From Gleditsia sinensis (lineage: Eukaryota > Streptophyta > Magnoliopsida > Fabales > Fabaceae), in the NCBI GenBank assembly GCA_037074535.1, contig CM073473.1, forward strand, positions 4,097,001 to 4,161,000: 64,000 bases of DNA. Direction: 5' to 3'. The notes beneath the pieces were generated by a model. That model searched no databases. It worked only from the letters and a program-made list of their open reading frames with translations, and had not been told where the DNA came from. A program made the position numbers and the translations under genes. Of the stretch, positions 1-13,500 are shown piece by piece. Positions within the stretch are counted from its first letter, which is position 1. Every line of letters begins with the position of its first letter.

Positions 1-3000
1 ATCGTGCATTGGCCGAGAGATATGATAATGCAACTGGAGTAATCCGCCAGGCTCACAGGACCATGGCCGAAGCATTTCCTAACCAGGTCGCTCTGCTGCC
101 CCCAGATGATTCACCCGCAGTTACTTCTACAGACAATGAGCCACGTACTCCTGAGATGCCCCACCCTTCACGTGCATTTCTTGACCCAGATGAATTGCAA
201 AAGGATACTTCTCGAATCTCTCCATCTCGATCTCAATTTCATGCTATCAAAAGAAATGGAACTTTTGCACAAGAACCTGATTCTGCTACAACCCGAAGGG
301 GTTTAAAACAGCTCAATGATCTATTCTTGTCCGGCGAACATGTAAATCATGACAAATATGCAGAAGGGCGAGCAAGAAAGGGGCTCAATTTTCTTGACCC
401 AGGGGAGGAGAGCAATGAGCAAAACAATGATACTAGGACTCAAGTCCTGTCTGAGTCTGAACGGGTGACTAAAACTGAGACAGAGATTTTGGCCTTAAAG
501 AGAGCTCTTGCTAAACTAGAAGGGGAAAAGGAAGCCGGCTTGCTTCAATATCAGCAGACTTTGGAGAGACTGTCAAATCTAGAGTCAGAAGTGTCTCAAA
601 CACAAGAGAGTTCCCGGGGACTTGATGAACGAGCAAGCAAAGCTGAAGCTGAAGTTCGAATCTTGAAGGAAGCGCTCGCCAATTTACAAGCTGAAAGGGA
701 AACTAGTCTTCTTCAATACCAGCAGTGCTTGGAGAAAATCTCTAATCTGGAGGAGATTATTTCTTCCACTCTAAAGGATGCAGGAGAACTTAACGAACGA
801 GCTACTAAAGTTGAAACTGAAGCTGACTCCCTAAAGCAGGACCTTGCTAGAGTAGAAGCGGAAAAGGAAGCTGCCCTTGTTCAATATACACAACGCTTGG
901 AGACATTATCCAAATTGGAGGAGAGACTAGTCCAAGCTGAGGAGAACGCAAAGAGAATTAATGAGCAAGCTAGTGAAGCTGAAAATGAACTTGAGGCTAT
1001 GAAATTGGAAATTGCTAGGCTTACTGAAGAGAAGGAAGATGCCGCTCTCCGTTATCAGCAATGCTTGGAAATAATTTCCAGTTTAGAGCATAAACTCTCT
1101 TGTGCAGAAGAGGAGATGCGTAGGCTGAATTGCAAAATAGATGATAAGTCTGAAAAGCTAGAGAATTCTGAACAGAAATGTCTTTTCTTGAAAACATCAA
1201 ATGAAACTCTGCAGTCTGAATTACAGTCCTTGCTGCAGAAGATGAGCTCTAAAAGTGACGAACTTAACGAGAAGCAAAAGGAATTGGGTAGACTTTGGGC
1301 TTGCGTACAAGAGGAGAGGCTGCGATTCATGGAGACTGAAACTGCTTTCCAAACTCTTCAGCATTTGCATTCTCAATCTCAAGAAGAGCTTAGATCTCTT
1401 GCTGGTGAGCTTCATTGTAAGGCTGAAATTCTGCAGAATGTAGAATCCTGTAAGCAGGCTTTAGAGGATGAAGTACAAATGTTCAAGCAGGAAAACCAAA
1501 TTCTGAATGAGCTGAAATTGTCTTCGTCTTTGTCTGTTAAAAATTTGCAGGATGAGATATTAAATCTGAGGGAGACAATAGCAAAACTTGAACGGGAGGT
1601 TGAACTGCGAGTAAAAGAAAGAAATGCTCTTCAACAAGAAATATTTTGTCTTAAAGAGGAGCTTAACGATGTCAATAAAAGACATGAAACTATGATGGAG
1701 GAGCTGGGTTCAACTGGCTTTGATCCACTGTGCTTTGGGTCATCTGTGAAAAAATTGCAAGATGAGAACTCAAAGCTGAAAGAGACATGTGAAGCTGACA
1801 GAAGTGAGAAAGCCGCTCTTCTGGAAAAGCTGGAGATCATGGATAAACTCATGGAAAAAAATGCTGTTTTGGAGAATTCAATCTCAGACTTGAACATTGA
1901 GTTGGAGAGTGTCAGAGGAAACGTAAAGGTGTTAGAAGAAACATGCCAATCCCTGCTTGGCGAGAATTCCACTCTTGCTGTTGAGAGGGACACCTTGTTT
2001 TCTCAATTACAAACTACAATTGAGAAGCTGGGAAAGCTTTCTGAAAAGAACAACCTTTTGGAAAATACACTATTTGATGTAAACGCTGAACTTGAAGGGC
2101 TAAGGGTCAAGTCAAAGATCTTGGAAGATTCTTGCCAGTTACTTGACCACGAGAGGTCCAATCTCATTTTTGAGAAAGAAACTCAAGTGTCACAGTTCAA
2201 CACCAGTCATCAGACACTGAAAAATCTTGAGAAACAACGGAATGAATTGGAACTGAAGCATTTGGAACTAAAAGGCGAAAAGGAATCTGCTCTTCAAAAG
2301 GTAGAAGAGCTACTGGTTTCCTTGTATGCTGAGAGGGAAGAGCATTCCCGAATTGTGAAATTGAATGAAAGTCACTTGGCTGAGAAGGAATTAGAAATTC
2401 ATATTCTACAAGGAGATGCAAATTGTCAGAAAAAAGAATATGAGGAGGAAATGGATAGAGCTGTAAATGCTCAAATTGAAATTTTCATCTTACAAAAATG
2501 TATCCAAGATCTGGAGAAAAAGAACTTCTCCCTCTTAGTTGAGTGTCAGAGACTCTTGGAGGCATCTAAAATGTCTGAGGGACTCATATCCAAATTTAAG
2601 AATGAAAATGTTCAAAAGCAGGTTGACATGAATTTTTTGGGTGAGAAAATTAAAATACTGAGGATTGGGCTGCTTCAGGTGTTGAAGACTCTTGACATTA
2701 ACAGTGAGCATTTGTGTGGAGACGAGACTGAAGAAGACCAGGTGCTTCTGAACCACATACATGGCAAACTTCAGGAGACACAGAATTCTTTAGCTACAAC
2801 ATTCAATGAAAACCAGCAACTAGCCATTGAGAATTCAGTTCTTGTTATATTGCTCGGTCAGTTGAGACTAGAGGTAGAAAAACTTGTGACAGAAAGGGGT
2901 GCACTGGATGAGGAGTTAAGGAACCAATCTGAGCAGTTCTTGGCATTAGAAGCAGAGGTCCCAAATATATTGGAGAAGAATCATGAATTGAAGTTGACAA

Positions 3001-5768
3001 TAAGTAAGGGAGAAGAGAGAATGGAAGTAATGGCAACTGGAATTGAGAATCTACGTAAGCAGCTGTCAGACTTGGAAGAGGCATATAGTAACTTACAGGA
3101 AGAAAATTGCAAAACATTTGAAGAGAAAAAATCCTTGATGAGAAGATTTTTAGATCTGGATGAAGAGAAAAGTAACTTGGAAGAAGAAATATGTGTCATG
3201 ATTCGCGAGACAATAGCTCAATCAAATATTTCTCTGATCTACCAGAACATTGTCTTTGAAAAACTCCTGGCACACAAGGAGCTAGGTGAAGATCTTGATA
3301 AACTCAGTTCAGTACGTAATGACCTTGAGGAGAGGTTGAAAATCATGGCGAGCAAGTTAGAAGATGTACAAACGGAAAATTCACATCTTAAAGAGTTATT
3401 TGCAAAGTCGAACATTGAACTAAGATTAGTTGAATCTGTCAATGATCAATTAAATTGTCAGATTAGAAACGGAAAAGAATTGTTGGTTCGGAAGGAAAAT
3501 GAGCTTTTGAAAGCAGTAGAAATGTTTAGTGCTTTACGCACTGAGAAAACAGATGTACAAAGAATGTTGGAAGATCTGATGAGTAAATACGATGAGGCCA
3601 GGGTGATAATTGAAGACCAAGCTAGTCAAATTTCGGGATTATCGTCAGACAAGGTTCGTCAAAATGAAGAGCTAGGATGCCTTTGTGAAGTGAATCAGAA
3701 GTTGGAGGCTGAAAGGAGGGACCTGCGAGAAGAACTTGCAGAAACTAAACTAAGGGAAGAGAAGTTAAGCTATAAATTACACAAGGGAACAAATGAGATT
3801 GAACAGTGGGAAACTCTGGCTGCCACGCTCTATTCTAAACTGCAAATTTCTACCGTCAAGGAAACCTTATTTGAAAGAAAGGTCTGCGAGCTAGCAGATG
3901 CATGTGAGATTCTTGAAAATGGAAGCAACTCCAAAGGTATGGAAAGCAAAAGGCTGAAAGAAAGAGTTGGAAATTTGGAAAACGAAAATGGAAGACTTCG
4001 TGATCGGTTGGCTGCTTGTGTCCCAGCTGTCAATGCTTTGGACAATTGCATAGCATCGCTGGAGATGCAGACTCTTGTACTTGCACAATCTCACAACAAT
4101 GAAGAATCAAAGGTATTGACATATACTCAGTATTTGGTTCTGCCACTATGGTTGTCTTTGTGGGGTGGGTTAGATGTCCCTACTTGAAATCGTGTAAGTA
4201 TTGGACTGTTGGGCCAATTGCTCATGGTCAACCTCTAGTTACCTCTTTTCCGATCCTTAAGTTACATTATATGACTTTACAACTACCTTTATCCCATGCA
4301 ATATGGGGTAACAAACCATGTGTTTCTCACAATTTGTAGCTCTAAAGGCTTCAATCTAATATTTACATGGGTCAAGGTGTCTTGTTTTTGCAATTCTTTT
4401 ACATTTTATGATGTAGTGATTTTGCTTTGTTCGTTTTATCAAAATTCTGAGGATTTGAGCCTTTGCAAATGGTGCCTTATAATAGCTATTCCATTTTTTT
4501 TTCCACTGGGATTTAGTTTCAAATCTGTCTGATTGAAATGCGCTGATTATGGAAAAAAATTTTGCCCATAATTTAGCCATTGGTTGATGCTGTTTTCCTA
4601 AATGTCATACGACAAAGTAGTTTTATTTCAATGTTTAGAAATTTGTAGTATGTCTTGTTTGCTAATGGCTGGTATATATATATAGGGTTTCCAGGTTAAG
4701 AAATTGGCGAATTACCAATACGCTGAAGGCGGTTCACAAACAGGTAGAGATCAGATTATAGCACCGGATGCAATTCCAGACTTGGAAGACATGCGGAAAA
4801 GGATCGGTGCAATTGAAATGGCTGTCAAACAGATGAATGGAAGTTTCAGACGGAAAGACAAAATGAGAGAGATTCAAGAGTTAGAATCTGGAATTAGCTG
4901 GCATCAAGAAAATATTCAAACAAGCAAGCATGTGGCAGAGAATGAAGTTCTTCCTAAAGACATCATGCTTGATCAAATATCTGAATGTTCATCATATGGG
5001 ATGAGTAGGAGAGAAGCTCCTGGGACCGATGATCAAATGCTCGAGTTATGGGAAACTGCAGATAAGAATAGCAGCATTGGCCTGACCGTAGGCAAGCAAC
5101 ATCAGGTGGCTCCGGGACCATCTGACTACCATCAAAGAAGAGCAAACAGGGATCCCAGAATTAAATGTCCCTCCGCGGAGGCATTGGTTGAAAAGGAGTT
5201 GAGTGTGGACAAATTAGAGATCCCACGTGAAGAAGGCAACAAGAGGAAGGTTTTAGAAAGACTTGATTCTGATGCACAAAAGCTGACAAACCTTCATATT
5301 ACTGTACAAGATTTCATGAAGAAGGTTGAAATTACCACCAAGAGCCCAAATGAAAAAGGAGCAGAGTACGATGCAGTGAAAGGACAGCTTGAAGCTGCTG
5401 AGGAAGCCATTATAAAGTTGTTTGATGCTAACCGCAAGTTGATGAAGAATGTAGAAGAGGGTACGGGGTCGTTTGCTGGGAAGCGTGCAACAGAGTCAGA
5501 TGAGAGTGGAAGCGTGAGGAGAAGGAGAGCTTCAGAACAGGCGCGCCGAGGATCAGAAAAAATAGGACGGCTGCAGTTGGAAGTGCAAAGACTACAGTTT
5601 CTTCTTCTGAAACTTGACGATGAGAAAGAAAGCAGAGGAAATACAAGAATTGCTGATCGAAATCCAAGAGTCCTTCTGCGAGATTATATCTATCAAGGGA
5701 CGAGAACCAACCACAAAAAGAAGAAGAAACCCTTCTGTGGATGTATGCAGCCTCCCACTAAGGCCTAA
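1..5768 (+). CDS. NET1: NETWORKED 1 (NET1) actin-binding protein, 3' part
   Basis: NET1 proteins link actin filaments to membranes through an N-terminal NAB domain followed by a very long coiled coil. Only the last residues of the NAB domain are in the window (RALAERYDNATGVIRQAHRT, then MAEAFPNQ); the start lies upstream. Exon A runs to 4112 (donor GTATTG) and exon B from 4695 (acceptor TTTCCAG) to TAA at 5766-5768. The junction is phase 0 and reads ESK|VKKLANYQ. The visible part is about 1727 residues, close to full size for the family. It is almost all heptad coiled coil, with four 56-residue tandem repeats near the front. The C-terminus is basic and ends LLRDYIYQGTRTN, KKKKKPFCGCMQPP, as in NET1 members. 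Reading on past 4112 would add intron-encoded residues, so the apparent end at 4187 is false. NET1C or NET1D is the closest match by recall; the paralogue is not settled. Confidence 0.93.
462..1133 (+). repeat. Four tandem 168-bp coding repeats in NET1 coiled coil
   Basis: Four consecutive units start at 462, 630, 798 and 966, exactly 168 bp apart. Each encodes 56 residues, or eight heptads, with the pattern E(R/Q)A(S/T)K.E.E...LK..LA.L..EKE..LLQYQQ.LE.(I/L)SNLE. The units have diverged in sequence but keep their exact length, so the heptad register is unbroken. Confidence 0.8.
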
Positions 5769-6641
5769 GGGAGAGAGCCGTTGAACAATAGCTTTCCTGT
5801 TTTATTGTGCAAAGGATCTGACATTCTTTTAGCTTAGAGATCCTGCTGTACATTTCTTTTACTCCAAAAGGAGGAGTCTAGGATCGAATTTTCGCCACTT
5901 GTTTTCCTAAGTAATCTTCCCTTCTTTTCTTTCTAATTTAGATGAGGTATTCAGGTTCGTTTTAGTTATATGATCCTATGCAGTTATCTTCCTCTTTTGT
6001 TCAATGTCCATAAAATGGTATCTCCCAGTGAGAATGTTTTCCTTCTGCATGGGTAGCATAAGAATGAAAAAATAACCTCTGGTAAGGCTCATTAAGAAAT
6101 GGTCTATCCCTATTTATCTTCATTACGAACAGCACAAGACCAGAGATACCTCCATCCAATAGACCGGCGAAAACCATGGCATTTCAGTTTGGGACATAAA
6201 ATTAGGAGTTTCTGTATTGAAGGGAATGAAAATTGCACATATAATGTGTTGTCAATTCTTCCTATTTTCTTCAACACTTTTTTTTTTCTTTTTTCTGTGA
6301 GCCTTTCCAGTTCCCGATGACCATTTCAATTTTCACCGTAACCACGATTAGGATTTACTAGTAAAGCCTAACTCTAAATGCAAGATAATCGGGTCAACGA
6401 AAGGTAGAAAGATTAGACCAACATTAGGATACTGATGAAAATGGAGTGTGCTGCTAATCTGCTGTAAGAATGTCCTTCAAAATTAGTCGCGATAGTCTAC
6501 ACTAAATGATATTGTTAGAGTACTCGATAACACGGATCGGACCAAAAAGAAAATAATGCAAAGTCTTTTAATTCAACACCTGAATAACAAGAGGAAATGA
6601 AAACAAGTATCAGAAGAAGTAATATGAACATGTAATTGCTT
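5769..6641. other. Intergenic, convergent 3' regions of NET1 and ALP1-like gene
   Basis: This stretch between two convergent stop codons should hold the 3' UTRs of both genes. No convincing coding sequence is present. A 73-codon open frame at 6099-6320 has no recognisable homology. Confidence 0.6.
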
Positions 6642-8356
6642 TCAATGTTGCAAATTCTCGGCCAAAATTTCTCTCATGGTCCTTCCTAATGGATCAACAT
6701 GCTTACAATGCTGTTCCCCATATCCTAAATCATGATGACCAGACAAGGCAACATCTGGATGCAAGGTATCTCCATTGTCAATTATTATGTTATGAAGCAA
6801 GCAACATATCAAGATAATACTTGGCAATTTCCTCTTATCGGGTCTCCACATTACCTTACTAAGGATTCTCCAACTGCCCTTCAACTGTGAGAATGCTCTC
6901 ACTGCAAGCAGCCTTGCAGCCCCATGCTTCTTATTAAAACTGGACTGAGGGTTCGAGATACCATTCGTTTCAAAAGGAGTCATAAGCCATGGAAGAAGAG
7001 GGTAACCAAACCCACCAACAACATATTCTCTGATCACATCTCCTCCACCTGAAATTCTTACATTTCCATTTAAACGCTCCTCATTCTGGCAGAGTTTGAA
7101 GAATGCTGAACACTTCAACAGTCGGGAAAATGTCATGCCCCCGGGCAAACCTGTCATAATATCAATAAATCTCATTTGATGATCAACAATTCCTTGTAAT
7201 AACATGCTGTAATTGTTTTCATGGTCACACCAATCATCTGAGGTTTGGACAGCTGGAAGGGTCATCATGATGTGTGTTGCATCAATGGCTCCACAGCAAT
7301 TAGGCAACCCATAAGATGCTTCAAACCTGGACTTGATTTCTTCCATTCTATTGAGATCAGGCCACTTGAGATGCTGCTTAGCGCGTTCTTCCATTGCCTC
7401 AATGAATCTCCAAGTTACCTGAGAAACTGTGGACTGCCCAACCCCGAAGGAAGCTCCAACTGAAACTTGAGACTCACCCGATGCTAGTCTTCTAAGGGCA
7501 ATTGCAACCTGCTTCTCAACACTAAGAAGCCTTCCCTCAATGTTGATGAGTCCGGATGGTGGCCTTGATATGAGATCCTCTCTTACAAGAGAACAGATGT
7601 ATTCAAAAGTCTTCTTGGAAACCCTAAAGAAATACTTGAATCCTTCTGCTTCATCATTGGGTACAGAGTATCCTGCAGGTTTGTATCACATCCATGAGAT
7701 TATCACATCATACACAACAAAAATAAGGACTATAACATTTGAAGTCAGAGAAAGACACAGTAACCACCTAGGCTAAAACGAATTGGGCAGGGGAAGAAAA
7801 CCCCCGTATTCAAGCCATAGGTCACGCTTTCGCTATTAAATTAGCAGAATTACTATTTCTTTGGCACGCCCATATCTGACTAAAAGGTAATGACGGATTC
7901 TCTCGTTCTTGTAATATTCATTCATTCATTCATAATTCACCTTGGAGCACTTCAACTGACCAATGCACTCACTCGTATCGAATTCCACCGCCTCTCCCTC
8001 GGAGGAAAAGATCGACCTTTTTAAAAGTTAAGACCAATATATTCCACCAACATTGCAGAAGCAATTTAAATAAAGGGTTTTCCTAACAACAATAATAATA
8101 GAAGAGAGAAGAGAAGGCAGAAAATGATTCGGACGAACAAAACCAAAAAAAACAATTAAACGATGAATTACCAGGGAAAGGAAACAATTCAAACTAAGGG
8201 TTAGAAAAAGAAGGAACCTGGGGCATTAGAATTTTTGTGCCAGAAACTATCCCACCAGTCGGTTTCACTGATTCTTGGTTCTATAGGAATCACGCTCAGC
8301 TGCCTGCGTTTCTTGGTTCCCCTTTTAGTCTTGTTTGATTTCTTGAGAGGAGACAT
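6642..8356 (-). CDS. ALP1-like protein, domesticated Harbinger/PIF nuclease
   Basis: The gene has two exons on the minus strand: 8356-8218 (ATG, MSPLKKSNKTKRGTKKRR) and 7672-6642 (stop). The phase 1 junction (CCA G|GA TAC) gives P-GYSVPNDEAEGF, for 389 residues, the usual length of plant ALP1-like proteins. The N-terminus is basic. The middle has a helix-turn-helix-like stretch (VEKQVAIALRRLASGES, GQSTVSQVTWRF). The rest is a DDE_Tnp_4/HARBI1-type domain: first Asp in CCGAIDATHI (D177), second in FIDIMTGLPGG (D217). The third acidic position, normally RxxVERxF, reads RLLAVRAF, so the catalytic Glu is replaced by Val304. In Arabidopsis, ALP1 is an immobile protein associated with Polycomb PRC2, and the lost Glu supports a similar domesticated role. 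I saw no terminal inverted repeats flanking the gene. Confidence 0.88.
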
Positions 8357-10504
8357 AGAGTACGGGAGGAATCCAATGACGGGATAAACGTTGCAAGCGT
8401 GAAAACGGAGTAAATATATGGGAGTGAAGCTTTACCCCCGTCGGTTACGCCTTGTCGGATTTAAGGTTGTGAAGTTAACACGTAATGATGGGCCGTGTGT
8501 TGATTTGGTTTGTAAGCTCACCTCCCTTCTCCGACTCTATGCTCCCTAATTATCTCTTCTTAAATCTTAAATTTTACTGGGTTTGTCATTTTCTTATTTT
8601 TCATATTTTTTAAAAATGATTAATTTATATTGTTATTTTATTTTTATTTTTATTATTTTTAAATTATATTTTTACTTTATTTTTATTTTTATCTTTTTTA
8701 ATTATATAAATATTAATACACTGTTTATATATTATGATAAATTCAAAATAATTACCAAAAAATAATAATATTATAGTGTATTAATTTTTAAACTATTTTT
8801 TTAAATAAAAAATATTAATTAAATATATTTTCATAATTATTTTTATTTTTAATAAAGTTAAAAATTAAAAATAATTACACTAAATATTAAACAGGTCAAT
8901 TAAATTTTGTTATTATCGTACAGTTTGATACGCATAATTGAGGTAATAAAATAAAAAGTTTATTCTCATTTTCATCAAAAAAACATTATTTGATTGTAAG
9001 AAATAAAAAAAAAACATTACTTTACAAAAAGGAAAGAATCACGCAAAAAAAAAGGAATCTAAGATAAAATAATTTTTTTAATTAAATAAATAATAAAAAT
9101 ATTTTTTAGAAAAATAAATTAATTAAAAAATATTTATAGAAAAAATTTATAAAAATCTAATTGTCTGTAAAATAATAAATAAATATGTTTTTAAAAAATA
9201 AATAAATATTTTAAAAATAAATAAATTAATTAAAAAAATATTATTTATTATTAATAAAAAAATTAAAAAGATATTTAAATTATTTTTTTAAATTATTAAT
9301 ATTTTTAATAAATTTTTTATATTAATAATAATAATAATTTATTTATATTATTTTTAAATAAATTTTTAAGTTAAAATAATATTATTTTATTAATTTTATA
9401 TTTTAAAATATTTTTATTTTTTATCATATTTTCATTTTATTTTTATATTATTAAAAATATATTAAATATAAAAAAAAATTTATACTACACTAAACGTAAT
9501 TTTTTTTAATAAATTTTTATTTTATTTTATTTTATTTTTTTATTTTTCTTATGACCAACTAAACGATACTTATCTGTTTTGATTTGTAAGGAAACCACCG
9601 TCTTCCGCCAATTTACTAAACTTCTCATGTCAAATCAGTCACATCAATGATTATTTGTATGTATATACATCTGTTTCAGAGTTATTTTTGGTACAATAAA
9701 AATCATTTTAGATTTAAAAGCTTAGAAATCTAAGTATATTTTTTATTAAATTATGTTACCATTATTATTTTAACCCGTTGGAAAATAAATAAAAAGGGCA
9801 TAAAGGTAATGAGCTTAGACGAGCTAAACCATTTGCAACTATATATAGTGCTGTGCTGTTAATGTGATTTTGAGTTTTTCTTTTTTCATTACTAAGAGTA
9901 TTTTATAACAGATAAAGTTTTATTTAAATTAATGTCTTAGAATATCAATTTTTTTTCAAACTTTAAACAATTGTTATACTGCAGCCTGTGATTTTAAATT
10001 TAAGACAGAAAGAAAATACATTTTGAGCATAGTTTTTTTTTTTTACTGGGAGAATAGTTGATTTATAGAGAGTTATTAATGCTGGGCCTTCAAACGCGAA
10101 TCCGAAGAACTGTCTCACAAACATGCACTTAGATGCCCGCATGCATCTCTTCCCATTTAACAGAACTCGTCGTATAAACCTTCTTCCCCCAAAAACTATG
10201 CACAGATTATTAAAATAGTGATATATGAGTTATTTTATGGAAACAAACTAGAGTTTTATAAATTTATTGAGTCGTGACTTGGTTATCTCTCTGTAAGCGC
10301 TCAAAGGAAACATTTTTATATTTGTATTTTACCCCACGAATTCAAGTGCACATGACTACTAAGCTTGATGCATTGTGATGGGCAATCCACTCCAAAAACG
10401 AACAGAACACTTTTCAATTCTCAACAGCTTATGGCAGGCCCATGCACGCATGCTTCTAGTTCTTTCATTCTTCCAAATTATATTTGCTTTGATATATATG
10501 TGGC
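8357..10504. other. Intergenic, extremely AT-rich
   Basis: This region lies upstream of the ALP1-like gene and downstream of the sulfate transporter. From about 8560 to 9570 it is nearly pure A/T, with interleaved runs of ATTTTTA and TAAAAAT and no coding frame of interest. The 9600-10500 part is ordinary AT-rich intergenic DNA and probably contains the transporter's 3' UTR near its right end. Confidence 0.6.
8917..9570. repeat. Possible AT-rich MITE-like palindromic element
   Basis: The left edge, GTACAGTTTGATACGCATAA at about 8919, resembles the reverse complement of the right edge, CTTATGACCAACTAAACGATAC at about 9549-9570. Together they enclose about 600 bp of A/T-only sequence able to fold back on itself. 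The inverted ends are imperfect and I could not define a target-site duplication, so the boundaries are tentative. Confidence 0.3.
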
Positions 10505-13500
10505 TCACACAATATTGTTCCAAGCCTCCGATTCATCCTTCTCGGTGTTCGGTTTGCCTGTGTGAAGCATAAAGTTGCATCCTCCAACAGCCTCTTCAAC
10601 TGTTAGATAGATCCATTTCTGGCCTATTTCCTCAAGCAGCTTGGATTTGTTCAGTTTCTTCATCACCTCGCTTCCGGGATTGACCAAAATAAGCTATTCA
10701 CATAAGAAAAAAACGAAGCTAAGCATTCTGAAACTGAAAATGGCTAGAAGAAAATGTTCGCGAGAAATGAGAAAGAATTACTTGTAGGCCTCTTCTGTTT
10801 GCAACCTTGTTGACCTCTTCAAGCATGCTTATTCCACTTGTATCAATGTTCCCAACAGCTGCCAATGAAATTACACTGTAAGTTGGTAACTGCACTAACC
10901 AGTTTGATATTCCCTCTAAATCTCAGATCCATCCATAGCTTACCAGTCATATCCATTATAACATACTGCAAGCTTGTCTCCCCTGTAGCTTTAATCCTGT
11001 CTTCCTCTTGGTCAATCCACCTTGTGATCCTATGAACAATAATAGTATTTTCTTGTAAGTATCTAATTGAATTGAAGGCCTGAGATCATGTGAACGCAAA
11101 CCAGCAGGTAATTAATGTGCACCTTTCTCTTAAATAGCTTGCGTTGGCAAAGTAAATTGGGGCATCAATCTCAAGAATTAGAATTCCAGGAACATGGTTT
11201 GCATTTGGATACTGTTCAACATTTCTGTATATCACAGAATTTGGAATGTTGCCCAGAACAAATGTCCTTGGCCTTGCAACAAATAGAAGTAGCCTAAGTA
11301 CAGATATTGCAACCTGCCCATGCACAGAAAATTAGATAACTGATTTTCAATTTCATTAGCCTATATAAGTGTCAGCTAGAAGTGTGCAGAGTGATAGATA
11401 CCGCTATGACAAGGCCAATTTCAACACTGCCAAAGACGACGCCAAGATAGGCAGTGATGCAGACTACAAAATCAAATTTGTCAATGTTCCAGAGATGGAT
11501 GGCTGCTTGGTAGTCTATAAGGCCAAGCATTGCTGACACAATTATGGCTGATAGCACCACCAGGGGAGTGTAATGGAACAAGGGTGTCAGGAATAAGAGT
11601 GTCAACATAACTGCAATCGCCATTACTATATTTGATGCTGCAGTCTTGCATCCAGCATTATAGTTCACAGCCGAACGCGAAAATGGCCCTGAAACACATC
11701 ATTTAAGCCTGTATGCCCGAAGGGATATCCAATGTAACTAGGCATTGGGTAATAGTTGATGAATCAATTACCTGTAGTGAGGTAGCAAGAGGAGAAAGAG
11801 CCAACTATGTTCATGGTCCCAATAGCTATCATCTCTTTGTTGCCATCAATATGGTAATTCTTATACATTGCAAAGCTTCTTCCTACTGCTATTCCTTCCT
11901 GCGCATCATCATCCATTCATGATTTTTCAGATTAAAAAATATGGTCTTGATTCATTAACTATCCATTTTGGGAGCTTGCTGAGTCAAAGTCATTAGGATT
12001 GTTAAAGAGTTGCCGTGGAGCATAAGCATGCAACTGCACACCAATGAAGGAAAAGAGAGGTACGCTTACCGCCAATGCTATGATGCCGGTGACAAGGCCA
12101 GTCTTAATGGCTGTGCTCAAATAAGGCGCCACAAATACCAGATTTGTGAGGGAAACCGGATTGAGGCCCTTCTTCAATTCTCCTATCTGTCCAAAATATT
12201 ATTAATAATGAATACGACAATCTCGGAAATCGGAAAGGGCCCGGTAATCAGAGCCGTCAAATCACGGGAATTACTGGGCCCAGCCGAAGAGTTTTCATTG
12301 AGGACCAGGAAGGTCCAAGCCAGGACGACAGGCCCACTGACAAGAATCAAACACATGTGAGTCTGGGATCTTACGTGTGACCCTAATAATACCGTGTTTG
12401 GCAGTACTAATAACAATAATAATTATAATACCCTGTTTGGGAAAACTGGAAAAGAGATAGTAGTAGGGGCTCACCACTTGAACACCGTGTTTCTCGGCAT
12501 GCGTGCTATAAACAAGAATACTGCCCAAGGTAACGGACGTCAGTGGGGCTATCGCTGACACCCAAAAGAATTTTGGTTGTCTTTTGCTCTGTTCGTCATT
12601 CATCATCACAAACCCAACTTGTATTAAATTGAGAAATTAAGACAACCAGTGCAATTATCATTTTAATGTCAAGGAGTTATGACTTAAGAGTCAAAACATT
12701 TTATTTTTTTATTTTTTAGGTAGCCCAGAGGGCGTTTTTAATTAGGATGTCGGTCAAGATCTTCAATATGGGAAAAAGAAGGGAAATGGGACAATGGGAG
12801 GGCTATAAAATTATATGATCTGGTCAGAATTCATGCATTCTGAAATCAATTTCTTTTTAGATTCATTGAATGTATGTCCCAAAGTGGGTTTCGAATCTGT
12901 GGTAAGTTTTGGTTATATGCAAGTAATATTAATATGATATCATAGAATACTTTAATTAGGTAGGGAGGATCAAATGGAAGGAGCAGGTTAGGGTTGAAAA
13001 TACAGTCAATTAGAAAAGTGAGCTGATTTTGAAATTCCATTGCCAGAAACAGATCAATAGAGTTAAAGAAAGCAAGAAAACGGGATCTGTATCTAATCCC
13101 TTCCCAGTTAAATTAAAGTCATGGTTCTTTTTATGAATATATATTCCTTTTCTTTTCCATCTTTCTTTTTATTTTTTTAGTTAGCGTTATTATCTTTACC
13201 TAGAAAGGAAAAAAAAAAAGTAACACTAAAATGTGCCTTTTGAAATTTCAAGAAGAATCGGGTATAAATTAAGCATCGTTGATCAGATTTTTTTAGTTAG
13301 ATTATGTGCTTAATTACGAGTGGTATCAACTTACGAAGTATCTGGTGAGGAGGAGGAAGAAAATGAAGCAAAATCCTAACACAGCGCTTTCCCACCTCCA
13401 CTGCAGAGAAACCAGATTGTCAAAAACTAGGTGAGAGAGAGAGAGATGGTTGTAAATTGTTTTGAGTAACAAATATTATTAATGCTGAAAAAATTATATG

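Noticed and set aside
4113..4187. Apparent C-terminal extension of the NET1 frame
   Set aside because: It lies past a GT donor; the phase 0 join to 4695 restores the conserved NET1 C-terminus, so this is intron sequence.
12386..12480. Repeated AATAATACC(G/C)TGTTTGG in a SULTR intron
   Set aside because: A small imperfect duplication of simple sequence within an intron; nothing suggests an element.
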